In this document: positions 8,170-16,109 of the stretch, one piece after another
Layout of the letters: each line of letters begins with the position of its first letter
How positions within the stretch are numbered: position 1 is the stretch's first letter
NCBI RefSeq assembly: GCF_009729415.1
Contig: NZ_MPKW01000025.1
Location: forward strand, 160,546-224,545
DNA from: Mycolicibacterium sp. CBMA 234
GTDB taxonomy: Bacteria > Actinomycetota > Actinomycetes > Mycobacteriales > Mycobacteriaceae
Length of the DNA: 64,000 nt
Direction: 5' to 3'
Notes under the pieces: model-generated
Seen by the model: only the letters and a program-made list of their open reading frames with translations
Told to the model about the DNA's origin: nothing
Databases searched by the model: none
Program-made: the position numbers and the translations under genes

Positions 8170-8760
8170 CTACGAGCTGGTGAGGCCGAGCGCGCTGATC
8201 TGCCGCACGCCGTCTTTCAAGCTGCAGATCGTGACCGAGGCCGTCTCCATCGTGAACCGGATGCCGTTGGCTATCGGCAGCTCCACCCAGCGGGTTAGCA
8301 CCGACCGGGAGCAATGGCCGTGCCCGACGAACACCACGTCCCGGGTGTCCAAGTACCCCAACGCCAGCTCGATCGCCTGGTCAGCGCGGGCGGTGACGTC
8401 AGCCGGGCTTTCCCCTCCTGGGCAGCCGTGCGTCCACACCCGCCAGCCCGGCGCGAGCGCACGAATCTGGTGCGGCGTCAGCCCCTCGTACTCGCCGTAA
8501 TCCCATTCGGCGAGTAACGGGGATACGTCATCGATAGTCAGGCCGGCCAACTCGGCCGTTTCCCGCGCGCGGCGCCGCGGACTGCTGATCACAAGCGGGT
8601 TCTCCAGCTTTAGGTCGGCCAGCACCGCGGCCGCTGACTTGGCCTGCTCCCGTCCGGTGCCGGTGAGTTCAAGATCAGTGCCTCCGGTGTGCTGCCCCGA
8701 CTTGGACCATTCGGTCTCGCCGTGACGGAGCAACACAAGGCGGTGCTGGCGCGCGGTCAT
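8170..8760 (-). CDS. Histidine phosphatase; acid phosphatase Rv3214-like
   Basis: The 196-residue enzyme belongs to the histidine phosphatase superfamily. The phosphohistidine motif LLRHGETEWS (His13) is at the N terminus, the SSPRRRARET arginine block follows, and the second catalytic His is in VFVGHGH. The WDYGEYEGLT and WVWTHGCPGGES-like segments closely resemble M. tuberculosis Rv3214, an acid phosphatase first mislabelled a phosphoglycerate mutase. The ATG at 8760 is supported by GGAGGA 12 bases upstream; an in-frame extension to 8883 looks non-coding. It is divergent from the glutamine amidotransferase gene. Confidence 0.9.
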   Translation of the reverse strand: MTARQHRLVLLRHGETEWSKSGQHTGGTDLELTGTGREQAKSAAAVLADLKLENPLVISSPRRRARETAELAGLTIDDVSPLLAEWDYGEYEGLTPHQIRALAPGWRVWTHGCPGGESPADVTARADQAIELALGYLDTRDVVFVGHGHCSRSVLTRWVELPIANGIRFTMETASVTICSLKDGVRQISALGLTSS

Positions 8761-8876
8761 ACGACGATCCTCCCGGACATTCGCACCACGGGTGCGGCTC
8801 CGCGTGGAGGTTGCGCCAGTTCGGATTACGCGGCCGGCGCGCACTGCTGCGGCCGGTTTGCGCGACAATGGGCGGC

Positions 8877-9590
8877 GTGACATCGCGAGTACTGTTCGTC
8901 CGCAACGACCCTGTGGCGCCCGAGGCGATGCTCGCCGACGCCTTCAGCGAATGCGGTTTCGAGATCGACACCTTCGACGTGGTGCCTCCTGACCATGTTG
9001 GCGCCGTGGCAGGCGAGGTGGAGTTTCCTGACCTGACCCGCTATGAGGTGGTGGTCGTGTTGGGTGCTCGATGGTCGGTGTACGACGAAGCCCTGCGCGC
9101 CAGCTGGGTCGGAACACTGATGACCCAGCTCCGAGAGGCCGCCGACGCAGGAGTGGGCCTGTTCGGCGTGTGCTTCGGCGGACAGTTGCTCGCGCAGACC
9201 TTTGGTGGGGCGGTCAGCAGGTCCGATTCACCTGAAGTCGGCTGGTATGAGCTCAGCACCGACGAGCCCGAGCTGATCCCGCCCGGTCCATGGTTCGAGT
9301 GGCATGTCGACAGCTGGACGCTGCCGCCGGGCGCCACCGAGATCGCCCGTACCGCGGGTGCATCGCAAGCCTTCGTGCTGGGCCGAACGCTGGCTCTGCA
9401 GTTCCACCCCGAGCTCGATGGGCCCGTGCTGGAGGAGTGGATAGCCGACGACACCGACGGCCTGGTCGCCAAGGTCGGCCGCACTGACGACGAATTACGC
9501 ATTGAGACAAAGGAACTCAGTGACGACGCGGCGCAGCGCGTCCGCGCGTTGGTACGTAATTACTTGTCGCGAGTGCTCCACGCCTCCTGA
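8877..9590 (+). CDS. Type 1 glutamine amidotransferase-like protein
   Basis: The 237-residue product shows the class I GATase fold: the nucleophile elbow GVCFGGQLLAQ with its Cys, and ALQFHPELD with the catalytic His followed by Glu-Leu-Asp. Stand-alone members of this type resemble the GMP-synthase GATase domain and may release glutamine amide ammonia or hydrolyse gamma-glutamyl bonds. The partner is unknown. I chose the GTG at 8877; an ATG at 8868 is equally possible and adds three residues. Neither has a strong SD. Confidence 0.8.
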   Translation: MTSRVLFVRNDPVAPEAMLADAFSECGFEIDTFDVVPPDHVGAVAGEVEFPDLTRYEVVVVLGARWSVYDEALRASWVGTLMTQLREAADAGVGLFGVCFGGQLLAQTFGGAVSRSDSPEVGWYELSTDEPELIPPGPWFEWHVDSWTLPPGATEIARTAGASQAFVLGRTLALQFHPELDGPVLEEWIADDTDGLVAKVGRTDDELRIETKELSDDAAQRVRALVRNYLSRVLHAS

Positions 9591-9688
9591 GCATGCGACC
9601 ACGTCTTGGCCGTTGCACTGCGTTCCGGCCTGGCCTGCGATGGGCTTACTTCCAGCGGATTTCATGGCTCGGCGTGCGTCGTCGAGAG

Positions 9689-10906
9689 TCATGTCGCACA
9701 CGCCTTTACTGCACTCTCGATTCCCAGTGCCACCGTAAGTTCGAGTATGGTCCGCGGATCGGTGAGGCGCTCGCCGTAAAGCTCTCTCAGCTGGGTCATC
9801 CGGTAGCGCACTGTTTGTGCGTGGACGACGAGGTCCGCGGCCACGGCATCGCGCCGACCTTGATGAAGAAGCCAGGACCGCAGCGTTACGGTAAGTGCCG
9901 CAGCGGTATTGGGGCGCAGGTCGGCCAGTGGCATGAGGACCCGCCGGCGCAGATCGTCGGCAGCTTCGCGATCGGCGCCGATGACCAGTTCGACGAGGTG
10001 CTCGTCAGTGTCTAGCAGGTCAATGTCGTTGTCAGGCAAGATGCCTCGTGCTCTAAGGGCTCTGCAGTAGGACGACCGCACCTGCGTCCACGGACGGGCG
10101 GGTCCCACCCATGCCCGCCGGCCGGCCAACGCACGTAGCAGCCGGCGACGGTGCGGACCATCCATGTCAGGGATGAGTAGTGCCGTGAGTGAGTCAGTGG
10201 GGTCGACACCGGGAAGGTCTTGGTTCAGCTGCAGCGTCGACGGTCCGAAATTCACTGCAAGGCCATGAACCTGCGACGCGGGCAGCAGCACCGCGGTGAG
10301 TGACGTCGGCGGCGCCCAATCAGCCTGCTCGGCGCTGGCTTCGAGGATCTCGATCGGTTCGCCTGCGAGGAGGCTGTGGCCGAGGCGCTCCAGATAACGC
10401 TCTCTGACGCGGCCGGTCGTGGCCAGTTCATCGGCGTGGCCCGTCACACTCGACGCCGAGAGCTCATCGATGAACGCGAACACCAGCTCGGCGAACCGCG
10501 CCATCGTCTCGGCAGTCAGCCCGGCGCTGACGGCAGTCGACGCCAGCTCACGCCAGGCAACCCGGGCCCCGACGCGGTAAGCCGCCAGCAGTGCGTCGAT
10601 GGTGCGGCCGCTGCGCGCCTCTCCGCGGCCCAGTTCATAGGCGCCGTCGAGGGCGGGTGACAACTGCGTTCCGACGTCCGCATCCTGCGCGCGGGTGGCC
10701 AGTCGCAAGAACCCGCCGAGCGCCATCTGCACCGCGGTCTCGATGTTCTGGCCCATCGGTCCGCTGAACGCGTCGGTGTAGCTCGGCACCTCCACCGTGA
10801 CGGCGGCAACAGTGCGTTCGGCCGTACGCGCCAGCACCGATTGAAGCGCCGAGGTCACGTCCTCGCCGAGTTCCAAACCGGTGTACCTCGGCGCAGGATC
10901 TGGCAT
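9689..10906 (-). CDS. PucR-family helix-turn-helix regulator
   Basis: The 405-residue protein has a middle GGDEF-like/PucR region and a C-terminal HTH_30 domain: LHQGRRDAVAADL followed by VHAQTVRYRMTQLRELYG and LTDPRTILELTVAL, the usual PucR ending. ATG 10906 is preceded by AGGAAC at good spacing; an upstream in-frame start at 10981 lies in the promoter. It is divergent from the ferredoxin reductase-desaturase operon, with 85 bp between, and is the likely regulator. The effector may be a fatty acid, by analogy of context only. Confidence 0.85.
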   Translation of the reverse strand: MPDPAPRYTGLELGEDVTSALQSVLARTAERTVAAVTVEVPSYTDAFSGPMGQNIETAVQMALGGFLRLATRAQDADVGTQLSPALDGAYELGRGEARSGRTIDALLAAYRVGARVAWRELASTAVSAGLTAETMARFAELVFAFIDELSASSVTGHADELATTGRVRERYLERLGHSLLAGEPIEILEASAEQADWAPPTSLTAVLLPASQVHGLAVNFGPSTLQLNQDLPGVDPTDSLTALLIPDMDGPHRRRLLRALAGRRAWVGPARPWTQVRSSYCRALRARGILPDNDIDLLDTDEHLVELVIGADREAADDLRRRVLMPLADLRPNTAAALTVTLRSWLLHQGRRDAVAADLVVHAQTVRYRMTQLRELYGERLTDPRTILELTVALGIESAVKACAT

Positions 10907-10910
10907 TTTT

Positions 10911-10923
10911 GTTCCTATCGAAC
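10911..10923. promoter_or_regulatory. Short inverted repeat GTTC-N5-GAAC in divergent region
   Basis: GTTCCTATCGAAC reads as GTTC and GAAC arms around CTATC and overlaps the SD of the PucR-type gene (AGGAAC on the minus strand). It could be a regulator half-operator, but the arms are only 4 bp, so chance is plausible. Confidence 0.2.
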
Positions 10924-10991
10924 ATTTACTGGGTGGCAGTTCACCTATCCCGGTCAAGAATTTACCCCGATTGATCACCAATCATTGAGCT

Positions 10992-12077
10992 ATGACAACA
11001 ACGGCATCGCGCCCCACCGTTGCCGGGGCGCTGCGGGGGCGGGTCATCAAGTTCGCCGAACGGATTACCACCCCACTGGTCCCGTCCGACTACCTCGAGG
11101 TGATCAACCCGCTGCATTCGGGCACGGGTTTGCGCGGCCGCATCGTCGCGATCCAGCCCGAAACTCGCGATGCTGCCACCATCGTGATCAAGACCGGGCG
11201 CGGCTGGCGCACGCATACGCCGGGCCAGTACGTCCGCGTCGGCGTTGATGTCGACGGCGTCCGCCAGTGGCGGGCCTACTCGTTGACCTCAGAAACAGGT
11301 CGACGCGACGGCTGCATCGCCATCACAGTGAAAGCCATTCCGGACGGCGTCGTGAGCAATCACCTCGTCCGGCGAGCGACCGTGGGCACCATCGTCCAAC
11401 TCGACCAGGCCGCAGGGGAATTCACTCTCGGCCCCAGGCCGCCACGCAAGATCCTCTTCCTCACCGCAGGCAGCGGGATCACCCCGGTCATGGGGATGCT
11501 GCGCAACCTGACCGACCCGGATGTCGACGTTGTCGTCGTGCATTCCGCGCCCACGGCCGACGATGTCATCTTCGGCGCCGAATTACGGGCGCTGGCCGGC
11601 GACGGCCGAATCCGGTTGGTGGAGAAGCACACCGACACCGACGGCATGCTCGACGTCGCGCAGCTCGACCACCTCGTCGACGATCTCGCCGACCGGCAGA
11701 CCTGGGCCTGTGGGCCGGCCGGCATGCTCGATGCCCTCGAACGGCGCTGGACTGCCGACGGCGTCGCGGGCCGACTGCACACCGAGCGGTTCCGGCCGAC
11801 GGTCGTCACCCCCGGTGCGGGCGGCACCGTCACCTTCGCCAAGACCGGAACCGCCGTCGACGCCGACGGCGCACAGACATTGCTCGACGCCGGTGAAGCC
11901 GCCGGCGTGCTGATGCCCTCGGGCTGCCGGATGGGTATCTGCTTCGGCTGCGTCGCACCGCTTCGTCAGGGTGCCGTGCGTGATCTGCGCACCGGCGACA
12001 TCACCAGCGCCGCTGACGGCGTGCTCATTCAAACGTGCGTCTCCGCCGCTGCGGGCGCCTGCGAAGTCGACCTCTGA
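10992..12077 (+). CDS. Ferredoxin reductase (FAD/NAD(P)H plus 2Fe-2S), desaturase partner, Rv3230c-like
   Basis: The 361-residue protein is a three-domain electron transfer enzyme. An FAD domain (residues about 45-145) contains RAYSLTS; the NAD(P)H domain contains LFLTAGSGITPVMGML and WACGPAGMLDALE; the C-terminal 2Fe-2S domain has CRMGICFGC with a distal Cys in QTCVSAA. This matches Rv3230c, the reductase that feeds electrons to the stearoyl-CoA desaturase DesA3. It lies 16 bp upstream of the desaturase gene, consistent with that pairing. Confidence 0.92.
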   Translation: MTTTASRPTVAGALRGRVIKFAERITTPLVPSDYLEVINPLHSGTGLRGRIVAIQPETRDAATIVIKTGRGWRTHTPGQYVRVGVDVDGVRQWRAYSLTSETGRRDGCIAITVKAIPDGVVSNHLVRRATVGTIVQLDQAAGEFTLGPRPPRKILFLTAGSGITPVMGMLRNLTDPDVDVVVVHSAPTADDVIFGAELRALAGDGRIRLVEKHTDTDGMLDVAQLDHLVDDLADRQTWACGPAGMLDALERRWTADGVAGRLHTERFRPTVVTPGAGGTVTFAKTGTAVDADGAQTLLDAGEAAGVLMPSGCRMGICFGCVAPLRQGAVRDLRTGDITSAADGVLIQTCVSAAAGACEVDL

Positions 12078-12093
12078 GAACAAGGAATCCGAC

Positions 12094-13290
12094 ATGGAAA
12101 CTCTGCAAATCGTAAGTGCTCCAACCGATCCGACCGCGCATCTGAGCGCTCAGGACATCGAGAACATCGGCCACGAACTGGATGCCATCCGCGCGGCGGT
12201 CGTCGCCGACCGCGGCGAGCGCGATGCGGCCTACATCCGCAAGGTCATCAACGGCCAGCGCAAGCTCGAACTCGGCAGCCGTGCCGTACTGCTTTTCTCA
12301 CTGTTTCCGCCGGCCTGGATCGTCGGCACGCTTGGGCTGTCCGTCTCGAAAATCATCGAGAACATGGAGATCGGCCACAACGTGCTGCACGGCCAGTGGG
12401 ACTGGATGCGTGACCCCAGCATCCACTCGACCACGTGGGAATGGGACAGCGCTTCGCCCTCGGATATGTGGAAGCACTCCCACAACGAGCTGCACCACAC
12501 GTACACCAACGTGCGGGGCAAGGACAACGACCTGGGCTACGGCATCATGCGGGTGGACGAAAACCAGCGTTGGACGCCGTTCTATCTCGGCCAGCCGCTG
12601 TGGAACTTCCTCAATGCCTGCGTTTTCCAGTACGGCATCGCCGCCTACGACCTCCAACTCGGCAAGCACTTCAATGGCCGCGGCGACAAGGACGAACTGC
12701 GCCGCAATGGCAAGAAGGTGCTGGCCAAGGTTCGGCGGCACGTTACCCGCGACTACATCCTGCACCCGCTACTGTCCGGGCCCTCCGCCGTGACCACGCT
12801 GACGGCCAACCTCACCGCCAACCTGATTCGTAACTGGTGGACGCACTCCGTGATCATGTGCGGCCACTTCCCCGACGGTGTCCAGACCTTCGAGAAGACG
12901 TCGATCGACGGCGAAACCCGCGGCCAGTGGTACCTGCGCCAGATGCTCGGTTCGGCCAACATTTCTGGAGGCCGGTTGCTGCACTTCATGACGGGCAACT
13001 TGTCGTTCCAGATCGAGCACCACCTGTTCCCTGACCTGCCCAGTAACCGCTACCAGGAGATTGCGCCCAAGGTGCAGGATCTGTTTGCGCGGTACGGGCT
13101 CACCTACACCAGCGGGTCGATGCCCCGGCAGGTTGCGTCGGCGTGGCGGAAGGTGTTCCGCCTGTCGCTGCCGAATGATTTCGGGCGCAAAGCCACGACG
13201 GCCGTGAACCCGATTCGCTTGGTACGCAAAGCCTTCGGCAAGAGGGCACCCGCCATTGCAGCCGTAACCCCATCCGTCGAGGCTGCGTAG
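12094..13290 (+). CDS. desA3: Membrane fatty acid (acyl-CoA delta-9) desaturase, DesA3-like
   Basis: The 398-residue enzyme is a membrane di-iron desaturase. The three histidine boxes are visible: H95-N-V-L-H99, H130-N-E-L-H134-H135, and Q306-I-E-H309-H310. Hydrophobic segments include PAWIVGTLGLSVSKII. It resembles M. tuberculosis DesA3 (Rv3229c), which introduces the delta-9 double bond into stearoyl-CoA to give oleate for lipids. The ATG at 12094 follows AAGGAATCC; longer readings overlap the reductase gene. It forms an operon with the reductase and converges with the ThDP enzyme gene. Paralogs are common in mycobacteria, so the exact orthology is not certain. Confidence 0.9.
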   Translation: METLQIVSAPTDPTAHLSAQDIENIGHELDAIRAAVVADRGERDAAYIRKVINGQRKLELGSRAVLLFSLFPPAWIVGTLGLSVSKIIENMEIGHNVLHGQWDWMRDPSIHSTTWEWDSASPSDMWKHSHNELHHTYTNVRGKDNDLGYGIMRVDENQRWTPFYLGQPLWNFLNACVFQYGIAAYDLQLGKHFNGRGDKDELRRNGKKVLAKVRRHVTRDYILHPLLSGPSAVTTLTANLTANLIRNWWTHSVIMCGHFPDGVQTFEKTSIDGETRGQWYLRQMLGSANISGGRLLHFMTGNLSFQIEHHLFPDLPSNRYQEIAPKVQDLFARYGLTYTSGSMPRQVASAWRKVFRLSLPNDFGRKATTAVNPIRLVRKAFGKRAPAIAAVTPSVEAA

Positions 13291-13311
13291 CCGCGTCTGG
13301 AAGCACTGACG

Positions 13312-14916
13312 TCACAGCGGCACCACCGACGGGATGATCGCCTCGATGAGGTGTGGCCCCGGCTCGGTGAATGCGCGTTCGAGCGCGGTGAGGAATTCCT
13401 CGGTGGTCTGCGCCCGGGTCGCCGGTATACCGAGGGCCGCGGACAGCGCAGTGAAATCGATGGGAGGTTGGCTCAGGTCGAGTTGGGCTTTGGCTCGAGT
13501 GCCGGGCTGGCCGACGCCAACACGGTTCAGCTCCATCGCCAAGATTGCGTAGGACCGGTTGTTGAGCAACACCACGGTGACGTCGAGCTCTTCCCGGGCG
13601 ATGGTCCACAGCGATTGAACCGTGTAGAGCGCGGAGCCGTCGGCCTGCAGGGCGAGGACCGGCCGGTCGGGGCAGGCGACCGCGGCGCCGATGGCCACGG
13701 GGAGGCCTTGCCCGATGGCGCCCCCGGTCAGGGTGAGCAGATCGTGGCGGGGTGCTCCGGCGGTCGCTGCTGGCAGGCCGAAGCCACTCGTTTGCGCTTC
13801 GTCGGAGATGATGGCGTGCTCGGGTAGCAGGTGCCCGATGGCCTGGCAAACAGTGTCTGCGGTGAGCGGTCCGTCGGGCCGCCCAGGTCGTGCCGGCGGC
13901 TGAAGGATCAGCGGATGCTCCTTTGCCCCAAGGATTTCGGCGAGTTCGCCTAGTGCCACGGTGCTGTCCTGAGCAGCCGTAGTGAGCTGGTGAACCTGGC
14001 AATCCTCGGGTACAAGGTTGCTGGGTCGACCGGGGTAGGCGAAGAAGGATCGCGGCGGTGCCGCGTCGACGAGTATCAGGTGCTGGAGGCCGTCGAGTTG
14101 GGCGGTGCTCATTTCGGACAGGTAGGCCAGCCGCTGCACCGAGGGTAGCCCGGCACCCCGCGGCATCCGAGCCGGAAAGGTTTCCGCGAGCAGCGTCGCT
14201 CCACTGACGGCGGCGATCCGTGCGGCAGCCAGCAGCGCGGGTTCGGTCAGTGCAGCCCCGCCCAGGAGCAGCGCCGTCCGTTGTCCATTGCGCAGAGCGT
14301 CGGCGGCGATGCCGAGGGCGGCGGGGTCGGTGGCTTGTGGCGGGTCGGGCTGGACAGCTGGTGCGGCACACACACCGCTGTTCCAGGACGCGTCAGCCGG
14401 CACGATGAGGGTGGCGATCTGTGGTGGTGAGCTGGTCGCGGCGCTGACGGCGGCTGCGGCGGCTGCGGGCAGTTCAGCAGCGGTAGCGGGCGTGCGGATC
14501 CATGTCGACACGTTTCGAGCGACGGTATGGATATCGGACTGCAGTGGAGTGTCGAACTGCCCGTGGTCCGTGGCGTGCTCGCCGATGATGTTGACCATCG
14601 GGCTGCGAGCTTTGCGGGCATTGTGCAGGTTGGCGAGGCCGTTTCCCAGTCCGGGTCCCAGGTGCAGCAGCGTGGCCGCGGGCCGCCGTGCCATGCGGGC
14701 GTAGCCGTCCGCGGCGCCGGTCGCGACACCTTCGAAGAGGGTGAGCACGGCGCGCATGTCGGGCACCCCGTCGAGAGCCGCCACGAAGTGCATTTCGGAG
14801 GTACCGGGGTTGGTGAAGGTCACGCTCACTCCGGCGTCGACCAAGGTGCCCAGCAATGCCTGAGCGCCGCTGGTGGTCGCGTGATCGTTGGTAGCGCAGG
14901 TCGAGTCCGAAGTCAT
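13312..14916 (-). CDS. Thiamine diphosphate-dependent enzyme, acetolactate synthase large subunit-like (IlvX-type)
   Basis: The 534-residue protein has the AHAS/benzoylformate decarboxylase plan: N-terminal PYR domain with FTNPGTSE and the catalytic Glu in LFEGVATGAADG, a middle domain, and a C-terminal PP domain. The ThDP motif reads QADGSALYT followed by LLNNRSY, so the usual GDG is ADG. It resembles the mycobacterial IlvX-type enzymes rather than biosynthetic IlvB. A role as a 2-oxoacid decarboxylase or carboligase in the upstream aromatic pathway is inferred from the operon. ATG 14916 was chosen because the preceding in-frame stretch overlaps the VOC gene. Confidence 0.85.
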   Translation of the reverse strand: MTSDSTCATNDHATTSGAQALLGTLVDAGVSVTFTNPGTSEMHFVAALDGVPDMRAVLTLFEGVATGAADGYARMARRPAATLLHLGPGLGNGLANLHNARKARSPMVNIIGEHATDHGQFDTPLQSDIHTVARNVSTWIRTPATAAELPAAAAAAVSAATSSPPQIATLIVPADASWNSGVCAAPAVQPDPPQATDPAALGIAADALRNGQRTALLLGGAALTEPALLAAARIAAVSGATLLAETFPARMPRGAGLPSVQRLAYLSEMSTAQLDGLQHLILVDAAPPRSFFAYPGRPSNLVPEDCQVHQLTTAAQDSTVALGELAEILGAKEHPLILQPPARPGRPDGPLTADTVCQAIGHLLPEHAIISDEAQTSGFGLPAATAGAPRHDLLTLTGGAIGQGLPVAIGAAVACPDRPVLALQADGSALYTVQSLWTIAREELDVTVVLLNNRSYAILAMELNRVGVGQPGTRAKAQLDLSQPPIDFTALSAALGIPATRAQTTEEFLTALERAFTEPGPHLIEAIIPSVVPL

Positions 14917-14972
14917 CGTTGAGTGTCCAATATCCAAGTGAGGGAATGAGTTTCGCGCGCGCCGCAGCGGTG

Positions 14973-15632
14973 TCAGAGGGTCTTCCAGGTGATAGCCCGC
15001 CGCCCGGCTCGTGGGGCCCGGCCGTCGGGCGGCGCGGAGCCGCGCTTGATCAGTTCTGCGTGCGGGATGCCTTGCGCGAGTTTGCGTTCGAGGACGTCTG
15101 GGTCGAAGTTGACGCCTATTGCGTTGTCGGCGAACTCGCCGCCATCGAGCCAGGTGATCAGCTCCTCGGCGGTGGCGAAGTTGTCGACCTGAAGTTCGAG
15201 GCGGTTGCCGTCGGGGTCCTCGTAGTACATCGAGGTGGTCGGGCCGTGGTTGATGCACCACACCGGAGTAATGCCCAGGTCGGCGAGGCGGCGATATGTG
15301 GCGACGAGCGCGTCGAGGGAGGTGTAGGTGAAGGCGATGTGGTCGACGCCCCAGAATTTGCGGTGCAACCCCCACAGAAAGCCGGGCACCTTGAAGAACG
15401 CGGGAAGCCGCACCAAGGCAACGCGGTGGTGTTCGTCGTCGTAGGTGATGAAGGTGAGCATCTCGTCCTGGAAGGTCACCAGACCGTCGAGCACAGTGGT
15501 GTACCACCGGGCCATCGCCCGGGGACGTGGTGTCTTCAATACGAAGTGCGCCAGTCGTGCCGGCGCGTGCGGGCGCGGCCCTCTGGGTAGATCGTCGGGA
15601 TGGATCTGCGTCTTTGTTTTTGTGCTGGCCAT
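14973..15632 (-). CDS. VOC-superfamily dioxygenase (BphC/extradiol-like)
   Basis: This 219-residue protein has paired VOC modules. Probable metal ligands are the His in LAHFVLKT near residue 29, the His in VDHIAFTY and the Glu in GNRLELQVDNF. MYYEDPDGN is the usual turn before the last ligand. Such proteins cleave catechols extradiol or act as glyoxalase-like isomerases. The length is shorter than full BphC (about 290), matching the small type I extradiol class. It sits 9 bp after a second VOC-like gene and 56 bp before the ThDP gene in the operon. Confidence 0.75.
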   Translation of the reverse strand: MASTKTKTQIHPDDLPRGPRPHAPARLAHFVLKTPRPRAMARWYTTVLDGLVTFQDEMLTFITYDDEHHRVALVRLPAFFKVPGFLWGLHRKFWGVDHIAFTYTSLDALVATYRRLADLGITPVWCINHGPTTSMYYEDPDGNRLELQVDNFATAEELITWLDGGEFADNAIGVNFDPDVLERKLAQGIPHAELIKRGSAPPDGRAPRAGRRAITWKTL

Positions 15633-15641
15633 GACTGATTC

Positions 15642-16109
15642 CTAATCGGTTGTGAGGGAATGGATTCCGCGTTCGTCACCGTTTGCCTCGGTGAGCATGC
15701 GCAGTGGTTCGTCGGGGTCGACCTCGCCGTCGTGTGCGCCGGAGACGACGAAGTCGGCGGGGAGTCGCAGTGCGACGTTCGTCCCGTCGGGGTCCAGGAA
15801 CCACAACCGCACGCCATGTTCGTCAGTGGTTGCACGGTGACAGCTGGCACCGACGGATGTCAGCCGTCGCAGCACAGCTCTCGCCGCAGCGGTCCGCATT
15901 ATGTTCAGCGTCACTGCCGTCACGCCGGCGACCTCGGGGTGAGCGTCCAGCGCGATGTCCGAACGATTCACGCTCACACGGAGTCCGGGGGCATTGAGCG
16001 CCGCCGATCGCGGGCCGAGAACTTCGGGGGAGGTGTCCAACAGAGCTGCCCACCAGTCGAGCACGGCGTCGAAGCGGTAGGTCAGCAGCGTGATTTCGTC
16101 AACGGACAT
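15642..16109 (-). CDS. VOC-fold protein, small
   Basis: This 155-residue product shows one VOC module pair: YRFDAVLDWWAALLDTSPEVLGPRSAAL near the N terminus and LWFLDPDGTNVALRLPADF in the second half. The final metal-ligand Glu of the family is not obvious in VALRLP, so it may lack catalytic metal and serve as a binding or auxiliary protein. It overlaps the end of the flavin hydroxylase gene by 11 bp, indicating coupled translation. Confidence 0.65.
   Translation of the reverse strand: MSVDEITLLTYRFDAVLDWWAALLDTSPEVLGPRSAALNAPGLRVSVNRSDIALDAHPEVAGVTAVTLNIMRTAAARAVLRRLTSVGASCHRATTDEHGVRLWFLDPDGTNVALRLPADFVVSGAHDGEVDPDEPLRMLTEANGDERGIHSLTTD

Noticed and set aside
13100..14371. A 423-codon minus-strand frame over the desaturase end and ThDP gene
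   Set aside because: Its product is Arg/Pro-rich and it is a shifted frame of the ThDP gene, crossing into the convergent desaturase.
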